Shown here piece after piece: positions 1-5,904 of a stretch of 5,904 bases of DNA. Below the pieces are notes generated by a model that had not been told where the DNA came from, made no database searches, and saw only the letters and a list, made by a program, of their open reading frames with translations. This DNA comes from Pseudonocardia sp. (GTDB lineage: Bacteria; Actinomycetota; Actinomycetes; Mycobacteriales; Pseudonocardiaceae), in NCBI GenBank assembly GCA_030453005.1, contig JAKDLE010000212.1:1-5904 (forward strand), given 5' to 3'. A program made the position numbers and the translations under genes. Every line of letters starts with the position of its first letter. Within the stretch, counting starts at the first letter, position 1.

Positions 1-25
1 GGTCGGTCGGCGCCGACGGTAGGGC

Positions 26-1108
26 TCAGGGGCGGCGGCGGCGCAGCAGCAGCCGCCCGCCGAGCACGCCCGCCACCGCGCCCACACCGAGGAGCCCGGC
101 GGTCGTGGCGCCGTCGGGACCTCGCCGCACGGTGACCTCGGAGTGGATCACCGCCGGGCCGGGGACCTCGACGGGCTCCTCCTCCTCGTTGTCCTCGGCG
201 GTCGCCGCCCAGGCCGTGACGAACAGGATGAACCGGGAGGCGAAGAACGCGAACACGAGCAGACCGATGAACGGGCCGATCAGCTGGCCGCTCGGCGAGT
301 CCGTGACGACGGTCAGGTAGACCGCCATGACCTGCTTGAGGAGCTCGAAGCCGACGGCGCCCAGCACCGCCGCCTTCGCCGCGCTGCGCAGTGTGGCGTG
401 CCTGCGCGGCAGCCGAGCGATCACCCACAGGAAGATCAGCCAGTTGGCGACGAGGCCGAGCACGACGCCGAGCACACCCAACAGGAAGATCGCCCAGCCC
501 TCGTCGGCGAGACCCACGAACCCGAGCACCGTCTCGGCGAAGGCCGACGCCACCCCGGTGATCGCGAACGACCCGACGAGCGCCAGCCCGAGGCCGAGCA
601 GCGTGAGCAGGTCGAACAGCGTCTTCTTGAGCAGCGGCGGAGTCTCCGGCACCTGGCCCCACTGCGCCGAGAGCGCCTCCCGCAGGTTCGACATCCAGCC
701 GATCCCGGTGTACAGCGCGCCGAGCAGGCCGATGACCCCGAGCGTGCCGCGGTTCTCGATCGCGTCCGCGACGACGGGGTCGATCAGCCGGCCGAGCCCC
801 GCGGGCAGGTTGGCCGCGATGCCCTCCTGCAGCTCGGTCAGCAGCTCCGGCCGGAGGAACAACACGTACCCGGCCACGGCGAACGCCAGGAGGATCAGCG
901 GCACCAGCGACAGGACGCTGAAGTAGGTGACCGCCGCGGCATAGTGGTCGCCGTGGCGCTCGGTGTAGCGGGCCCCGGCCCGGACGAAGTGGTCGAGCCA
1001 GCCGTACCTGGCCCGCAGCTGCTCGAACTTCGTGGGCTGGGCGGGCTGCTCCTCCGCGCCCGCCCGGGCACGGACGTCCCGGGCGTCCTCGTCGACGGAG
1101 ACGGCCAC
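26..1108 (-). CDS. yhjD: YhjD/YihY/BrkB-family inner membrane protein
   Basis: Polytopic cytoplasmic-membrane protein of 360 residues. Seen: a charged N-terminus (about 1-55), then hydrophobic segments near 57-84, 122-145, 163-190, 205-232, 246-268 and 275-303. The first carries AAAVTYFSVLSLVPL, the hallmark of the YihY/BrkB family. An acidic linker (EDNEEEEPVEVPGP, about 305-318) leads to a seventh, glycine/alanine-rich hydrophobic stretch (336-355) ending in RRRRP. Known: this family is often annotated as ribonuclease BN by an old error; E. coli YhjD has been linked to lipid export suppression, but biochemical activity is unsettled. A YhjD-type gene beside trpS also occurs in mycobacteria, so the context supports the subfamily. 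The GTG start is chosen because a GAGGTG ribosome site lies 8 nt upstream and only 13 nt separate it from trpS, suggesting one operon with translational coupling. Family assignment is firm; the substrate or role is unknown. Confidence 0.9.
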   Translation of the reverse strand: MAVSVDEDARDVRARAGAEEQPAQPTKFEQLRARYGWLDHFVRAGARYTERHGDHYAAAVTYFSVLSLVPLILLAFAVAGYVLFLRPELLTELQEGIAANLPAGLGRLIDPVVADAIENRGTLGVIGLLGALYTGIGWMSNLREALSAQWGQVPETPPLLKKTLFDLLTLLGLGLALVGSFAITGVASAFAETVLGFVGLADEGWAIFLLGVLGVVLGLVANWLIFLWVIARLPRRHATLRSAAKAAVLGAVGFELLKQVMAVYLTVVTDSPSGQLIGPFIGLLVFAFFASRFILFVTAWAATAEDNEEEEPVEVPGPAVIHSEVTVRRGPDGATTAGLLGVGAVAGVLGGRLLLRRRRP

Positions 1109-1116
1109 GGCGTCAA

Positions 1117-1121
1117 CACCT

Positions 1122-1122
<1 letters not shown>
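1117..1122 (-). promoter_or_regulatory. Ribosome-binding site of the yhjD-like gene, overlapping the trpS stop
   Basis: On the minus strand the trpS stop codon TAG runs straight into the Shine-Dalgarno sequence (TAGAGGTG), 8 nt before the GTG start. The G of the stop codon is the first base of GAGGTG. This fixes the GTG at 1108 as the start. It also implies that ribosomes ending on trpS can re-initiate on the membrane-protein gene. Confidence 0.7.
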
Positions 1123-2465
<1,343 letters not shown>

Positions 2466-5057
2466 TCAGGCGGGGGTGAGCGGGAGCAGGCGGGGCGCCG
2501 CGCCCGCGGCGGGCTCCAGGCGCTCCACCGGCTCCGCGTAGGTGGTGGAGCGCTGGCGCACCGGGCGGCCTGCCGCTGCCGCGATCGCCGTCAGCTCGAC
2601 CACCGTGCGGGCCGAGCCGTTCTCCGAGCCCGCCATCCGGCTGATCGTCTCCTCCATGAGGGTGCCGCCCATGTCGTCGGCGCCGCCGCGCAGGATGTCG
2701 GCCGAGAGGTCGTCGCCGAGCTTCACCCACGAGCACTGGACGTGGTCGATGCGCCCGTGCAGGGCGAGGCGGGCGAAGGCGTGGACGGCGCGGTTGTCGC
2801 GCTCGGTGGGGCCGGGGCGGGCGAGCCCGGCCAGGTAGATCGGCGCGTTGTGGTGCACGAACGGCAGCGGCACGAACTCGGTGAAGCCGCTCGCCCCATG
2901 AGTCAGCGCAGCGTCCTGCTGTGCGGCGAGCGTGCGCAGGTGGCCGAGCCAGTGCCGCGGCTCGTCGACGTGGCCGTACATCATCGTCGACGAGCTCGGG
3001 ATGCCCAGGCGATGGGCGGTGCCCACCACGTCGAGCCACTGCGACGCGGGCAGCTTGCCCTTCGTGAGCACCCAGCGCACCTCGTCGTCGAGGATCTCCG
3101 CGGCGGTGCCGGGGATCGAGCCCAGCCCGGCGTCGCGCAGCTCGGTGAGCCACTCGGAGATGGAGACGCCCGCCTTGGCCGCCGCGCTCACGATCTCCAT
3201 CGGCGAGAAGGCGTGCACGTGCATGCCGGGGACGGCGGCCTTCACCGCCCGCACGAGGTCGGCGTAGAAGGTGACGGGCAGCTGCGGGTCGATGCCGCCC
3301 TGCATGCACACCTCGGTGGCGCCGTCGCGGGCCGCCTCCACCGCCCGGGCGGCGATCTCGTCGAGCGACAGGCGGAACGCGTCGGCGTCGCGCTCCCGCT
3401 GGGCGAACGCGCAGAACCGGCAGCCGACGTAGCAGACGTTCGAGAAGTTGATGTTGCGGTTGACGACGTAGGTGACCTCGTCGCCCACGACGTCGCGGCG
3501 CACGTCGTCGGCGATCCGGGTCAGCTCCTCCAGCGCCTGGTGCGTGCAGGTGAGCAGAGCAAGGGCCGCGTCGTGGTGCGCCGGGTCGAGCAGCGTCGCC
3601 GGGTCGGAGGCGGCGAGCGCGAGGCCCGCGCGGACGTCGGAGTCGAGCCGGACGGGTGCCGCCTGCCGGTGCGACGCCAGCTCCTCCTTCAGCGACTCCC
3701 AGTCGCCGTAGACCGACTCGAAGTCGCCACGCCGGTCGCTGGTGCGCCCGAGCGTGTCGATCGAGGAGTTCAGGTCGGTGCGGCCCGAGGACTCGAACCC
3801 GCCGTCGGGCTCCTGCCACGGCCTGCCCTCGACGACGGCGTTCTCGTTCGCCAGCCCGTTCCCGTCGGCGAGCGCGGCGACGTGGGCGTGCAGCCGGGTG
3901 TCGATCCACGGCGACCCGGCGAGCACGAACCTCGGGTACACCGTGAGCCGCTCCCGCAGGGTGAACCGGGACTCACGAGTGCGGGTGGCCAGCTCGTCGA
4001 TGGCCGGCCAGGGCCGTTCGGGGTTGACGTGGTCGGCGGTGACGGGCGAGACGCCACCCCAGTCGTCGATGCCTGCGCGCAGCATCAGCTCGAACTCGTC
4101 GCCCACCAGGTTCGGCGGGGCCTGCACGCGCATCCTCGGCCCGAGCACGACCCGGGTGACGGCGATCGCGGCGGCGAGGTCGGTCAGCGAGGCGTCGGGG
4201 TCGTCGCGCATCGCGGTGTCGGGCTTCGCCCGGAAGTTCTGGCCGATCACCGCCTGGATGTGCCCGTGGGCCCGCGACGCCGCCCGGATCGCGAAGATCG
4301 ACTCGGCCCTCTCCACCCGGTTCTCCCCGATCCCGATCAGGATCCCCGTCGTGAACGGGACACCCACGCGCCCGGCCTCGGTGAGGGTGCGCAGCCGGAC
4401 CGCGGGCTCCTTGTCGGGGCTGCCGTAGTGCGGCCCACCGGGCTCGCTCCACAGCCGGGTGGCCGTGGTCTCCAGCATCATCCCCATGCTCGGCGCGACG
4501 GGCTTGAGCCGCGTGAGCTCCTCCCAGCTCAGTACGCCCGGGTTGAGGTGCGGCAGCAGCCCGGTCTCCTCCAGCACGGCGACGGCGCAGGCCCGGACGT
4601 AGTCCAGGGTGGAGTCGTAGCCGCGGGCGTCGAGCCACTCACGGGCGGCGGGCCAGCGCTCCTCGGGCCGGTCGCCGAGGGTGAACAGCGCCTCCTTGCA
4701 CCCGGCCGCGGCCCCGGCTCGGGCGATCTCCAGTACCTCGTCGCGCTCCAGGAACGCGGCGGGCAGCCGGTGCGGCACGGTGGCGAACGTGCAGTAGTGG
4801 CAGCGGTCGCGGCACAGCCGCGTCAACGGGATGAACACCTTGCGCGAGTAGGTGACGACACCCGGGCGGCCCGCGGCCACCAGGCCGGCGTCCCGTACGC
4901 GGGACGCCGCGGCCAGCAGTTCGTCGAGATGGTCACCACGGGCGGCGAGCAGGACGGCGGCCTCGGCGACGTCGAGCGTCACACCGTCGCGAACCCGCCG
5001 CAACGCCCGCCGGAGGGCGGCGTCCGTGGGGGTGGTCTCGGGGATCTGGTCGGCCAT
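2466..5057 (-). CDS. fbiC: Bifunctional FO synthase FbiC (CofG-CofH fusion)
   Basis: Makes FO (7,8-didemethyl-8-hydroxy-5-deazariboflavin), the chromophore of coenzyme F420, from tyrosine and 5-amino-6-ribitylaminouracil by two radical-SAM steps. The 863 residues match the usual actinobacterial length. The N-terminal CofG half (about 66-385) has the CX3CX2C cluster motif CRDRCHYC with Cys82, Cys86 and Cys89. The C-terminal CofH half (about 525-845) has CYVGCRFC with Cys542, Cys546 and Cys549, preceded by the typical NRNINFSN. Both [4Fe-4S] sites are intact, so both activities should be present. The linker (about 400-520) carries [10 protein letters not shown] and [16 protein letters not shown]. 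The ATG at 5057 lacks a Shine-Dalgarno sequence, but TACTGT lies 7 nt upstream, pointing to a leaderless mRNA. The gene appears to form its own transcription unit, ending at the hairpin just after its stop. The enzymes that turn FO into F420 (FbiA, FbiB, FbiD) are not in this window. Confidence 0.98.
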   Translation of the reverse strand: MADQIPETTPTDAALRRALRRVRDGVTLDVAEAAVLLAARGDHLDELLAAASRVRDAGLVAAGRPGVVTYSRKVFIPLTRLCRDRCHYCTFATVPHRLPAAFLERDEVLEIARAGAAAGCKEALFTLGDRPEERWPAAREWLDARGYDSTLDYVRACAVAVLEETGLLPHLNPGVLSWEELTRLKPVAPSMGMMLETTATRLWSEPGGPHYGSPDKEPAVRLRTLTEAGRVGVPFTTGILIGIGENRVERAESIFAIRAASRAHGHIQAVIGQNFRAKPDTAMRDDPDASLTDLAAAIAVTRVVLGPRMRVQAPPNLVGDEFELMLRAGIDDWGGVSPVTADHVNPERPWPAIDELATRTRESRFTLRERLTVYPRFVLAGSPWIDTRLHAHVAALADGNGLANENAVVEGRPWQEPDGGFESSGRTDLNSSIDTLGRTSDRRGDFESVYGDWESLKEELASHRQAAPVRLDSDVRAGLALAASDPATLLDPAHHDAALALLTCTHQALEELTRIADDVRRDVVGDEVTYVVNRNINFSNVCYVGCRFCAFAQRERDADAFRLSLDEIAARAVEAARDGATEVCMQGGIDPQLPVTFYADLVRAVKAAVPGMHVHAFSPMEIVSAAAKAGVSISEWLTELRDAGLGSIPGTAAEILDDEVRWVLTKGKLPASQWLDVVGTAHRLGIPSSSTMMYGHVDEPRHWLGHLRTLAAQQDAALTHGASGFTEFVPLPFVHHNAPIYLAGLARPGPTERDNRAVHAFARLALHGRIDHVQCSWVKLGDDLSADILRGGADDMGGTLMEETISRMAGSENGSARTVVELTAIAAAAGRPVRQRSTTYAEPVERLEPAAGAAPRLLPLTPA

Positions 5058-5064
5058 ACCCGAG

Positions 5065-5070
5065 ACAGTA
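5065..5070 (-). promoter_or_regulatory. Candidate -10 element (TACTGT) for leaderless fbiC
   Basis: The minus strand reads CATACTGTCTCGGGT then ATG. TACTGT fits the actinobacterial TANNNT consensus and is 7 nt from the start codon, placing the transcription start at or next to the A of ATG. This explains the absence of a ribosome-binding site. No clear TTGACA-like -35 is visible 16-19 nt further upstream, in a GC-rich stretch. The spacing rule is established for leaderless genes of mycobacteria and streptomycetes; use here is inferred. Confidence 0.55.
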
Positions 5071-5120
5071 TGTCGCCGACCCCGGCGGCGGCGAGGAGGC
5101 CGCCTGCCCGGTCTCGCCTG

Positions 5121-5152
5121 CCGTCGCCGTGTCGGTGACAGCGGCGCGACGG
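5121..5152 (-). terminator. Bulged 13-bp hairpin, possible terminator of the exoIII-ybaK unit
   Basis: In plus-strand order the stem is CCGTC, GCCG, TGTC, a GGT loop, then GACA, a 1-nt bulge, CGGC, a 2-nt bulge and GACGG. All 13 pairs are Watson-Crick, so it folds in either strand's RNA. It lies about 70 nt past the deacylase stop and before the fbiC promoter, where a terminator is expected. There is no U-run. In sequence this rich in GC, hairpins of this size also arise by chance. Confidence 0.4.
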
Positions 5153-5165
5153 TGGCAGCGTCGCG

Positions 5166-5210
5166 ACGGAGACGAGTCGGGAACGGAGACGAGTCGCGAG
5201 ACGGAGACGG
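5166..5210. repeat. Short tandem repeat, 17-18 bp unit, about 2.6 copies
   Basis: Copies begin at 5166, 5183 and 5201. The first two share ACGGAGACGAGTCG and differ only in their last few bases; the third stops after ACGGAGACG. The array lies in the gap between the deacylase and fbiC, about 110-150 bp upstream of the predicted fbiC start point. It could be replication slippage or a cluster of regulator sites. I do not recognise the motif as belonging to a known regulator. Confidence 0.75.
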
Positions 5211-5220
5211 TGAGCGTCAC

Positions 5221-5706
5221 TCACCCCACGTCGGCGGGCTTCCCGCCCGTGACGGCCACCAGCTCGGCGAACGTCGTGGGGAACACCGCGTGCGCGACGC
5301 CCCCGCCCACCCACACCTCGTCGTGGGCCGCCAGTGCTCGGTCCACCAGCGTGCGCAGCGGCGCCGGGTGCCCCACCGGTGCGACGCCGCCGCTCGTCTG
5401 CCCGGTGGCCGCGCGCACGAACTCCGCCGACGCCCGTCGCACACGCTTCGCCCCCACGAGCGCGGCCACCTTCCCGGTGTCGACGCGGTGCGCGCCGGAG
5501 GTGAGGACGAGTAGCGGGACGCCGTCGGAGTCGAAGACCAGCGAGTTCGCGATCTGGCCGACCTCGACGTCCAGGGCCGCGGCCGCCGCCGCCGCGGTGC
5601 TGACGGCGTCGGGCAGCACCCGCAGGCGCGCAACGCGGTCGGGGTCGGCGCCCGCGGCACGCAGGGCGGTGGTCACGAGCTCGACGGTGCGGTGCACGGT
5701 GGTCAC
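5221..5706 (-). CDS. YbaK/EbsC-family aminoacyl-tRNA deacylase-like protein
   Basis: Single-domain 161-residue protein of the YbaK/ProXp trans-editing family, whose members hydrolyse mischarged aminoacyl-tRNAs (for example Cys- or Ala-tRNA-Pro) in the cytoplasm. Seen: QIANSLVFDSDG (51-62), LLVLTSGAHRVDT (65-77), and the family glycine motif GQTSGGVAPVGHP (102-114), followed by VWVGGGVAHAVFPTTFAELV near the C-terminus. The lysine conserved in E. coli and Haemophilus YbaK (FKTLLV) aligns with Asn54 here (ANSLVF). From memory, actinobacterial members often carry Asn at this position, so this is probably a distinct specificity subgroup and not a damaged enzyme. The tRNA specificity cannot be read from the sequence. 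The frame stays open to 5853, but the GTG at 5706 is chosen: GGGAGG lies 8 nt upstream, family homology fits, and the upstream frame belongs to another gene. The start overlaps the exonuclease stop as GTGA, so translation is probably coupled. Confidence 0.9.
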   Translation of the reverse strand: MTTVHRTVELVTTALRAAGADPDRVARLRVLPDAVSTAAAAAAALDVEVGQIANSLVFDSDGVPLLVLTSGAHRVDTGKVAALVGAKRVRRASAEFVRAATGQTSGGVAPVGHPAPLRTLVDRALAAHDEVWVGGGVAHAVFPTTFAELVAVTGGKPADVG

Positions 5707-5904
5707 CCCGCCATCCTCCCGGTGGCGGAGGCGACGGTGACGGGGGCGTGGTCGGACCAGCGTTTTCCGTGGCTCGGTGCCCGCTTCACCACCGCCGACG
5801 TGGCGCGGGCGGCGAGACCCGCCGTCGCGATGTGGTGGTCGATGCGCCGGCACGCCCGCTCGTGGGGCAGGACGCCGGAGCTGCGGTGAGTTGCCCGGGT
5901 GGTT
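5703..5904 (-). CDS. xthA: Exonuclease III-like (EEP superfamily) protein, C-terminal 66 residues
   Basis: Partial gene running off the right edge of the window; no start is visible. The frame, one base in from the edge, reads through CRRIDHHIATAGLAARATS (fragment residues 18-36) and KRWSDHAPVTVASATGRMAG (47-66) to a TGA. The pattern RID(H/Y) followed about 30 residues later by SDHAPV is the C-terminal signature of exonuclease III/AP endonucleases. In that family the SDH aspartate and histidine belong to the active site that cuts abasic DNA and trims 3' ends during base-excision repair. The catalytic N-terminal part lies outside the window, so exonuclease III is preferred over other EEP nucleases only from this tail. 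The stop overlaps the GTG of the deacylase gene by 4 bases (GTGA), indicating a two-gene operon. Confidence 0.75.
   Translation of the reverse strand, partial: TTRATHRSSGVLPHERACRRIDHHIATAGLAARATSAVVKRAPSHGKRWSDHAPVTVASATGRMAG
5715..5720 (-). promoter_or_regulatory. Ribosome-binding site of the YbaK-like gene, inside the exonuclease 3' end
   Basis: GGGAGG on the minus strand, with 8 nt from GGAGG to the GTG at 5706. It lies within the last codons of the upstream exonuclease gene. It decides the GTG start against the longer open frame to 5853. Confidence 0.75.

Noticed and set aside
6..17. Perfect 12-nt palindrome GTCGGCGCCGAC just after the yhjD stop
   Set aside because: With a realistic loop only about 4 pairs remain. 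It may be part of a larger structure, but the window ends there, so it is not called.
2742..5138. 798-codon open frame on the plus strand, antisense to fbiC
   Set aside because: It mirrors fbiC, has composition dominated by Arg, Gly, Val and His with no recognisable domain, and results from the scarcity of stop codons in high-GC sequence.
5209..5225. Small hairpin GGTGAG-CGTCA-CTCACC overlapping the ybaK stop codon, considered as a terminator
   Set aside because: Only a 6-bp stem, it includes the stop codon and has no U-run. The 13-bp hairpin at 5121-5152 is the better candidate.
5707..5853. 49-codon N-terminal extension of the YbaK-like protein
   Set aside because: The stretch is the exonuclease III-like gene read in another frame. 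The GTG at 5706 has its own ribosome site and the classic GTGA overlap.

Overview
The window is very GC-rich, with almost every third codon position G or C. All recognisable genes lie on the minus strand. Bifunctional FbiC (deazaflavin/F420 biosynthesis) together with trpS followed by a YhjD/BrkB-type membrane protein points to a high-GC actinomycete. A relative of Pseudonocardia or another Pseudonocardiales is my best guess, from gene style only and not proven here.

Layout, following transcription from the right end to the left end. (1) 5904-5703: the last 66 codons of an exonuclease III-like gene, whose stop overlaps the GTG start of (2) a YbaK/EbsC-type aminoacyl-tRNA deacylase (5706-5221). 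(3) A 163-bp gap (5220-5058) with a 17-18 bp tandem repeat, a bulged 13-bp hairpin that may end the previous transcript, and a TANNNT -10 element placed so that fbiC would be transcribed without a leader. (4) fbiC (5057-2466), an intact CofG-CofH fusion making the FO chromophore of coenzyme F420. (5) Just after the fbiC stop, a near-perfect 25-bp inverted repeat (2462-2412), probably a terminator. (6) A 59-residue acidic protein of unknown function (2392-2213), apparently also leaderless. (7) trpS, tryptophanyl-tRNA synthetase (2144-1122). (8) A YhjD/YihY/BrkB-type polytopic membrane protein (1108-26), whose ribosome-binding site starts at the trpS stop codon.

I read three transcription units: exoIII-ybaK; fbiC alone; and small ORF-trpS-yhjD. 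The first and third are housekeeping (DNA repair, tRNA editing, tRNA charging, membrane), and the middle one is cofactor biosynthesis. I see no mobile element, tRNA, rRNA, CRISPR array, phage gene or defence system. This is an ordinary chromosomal core region. The less routine points are the large palindrome sitting almost on top of the next gene's start, two candidate leaderless promoters, the uncharacterised small acidic protein, and the tandem repeat upstream of fbiC. I found no convincing new biological system.
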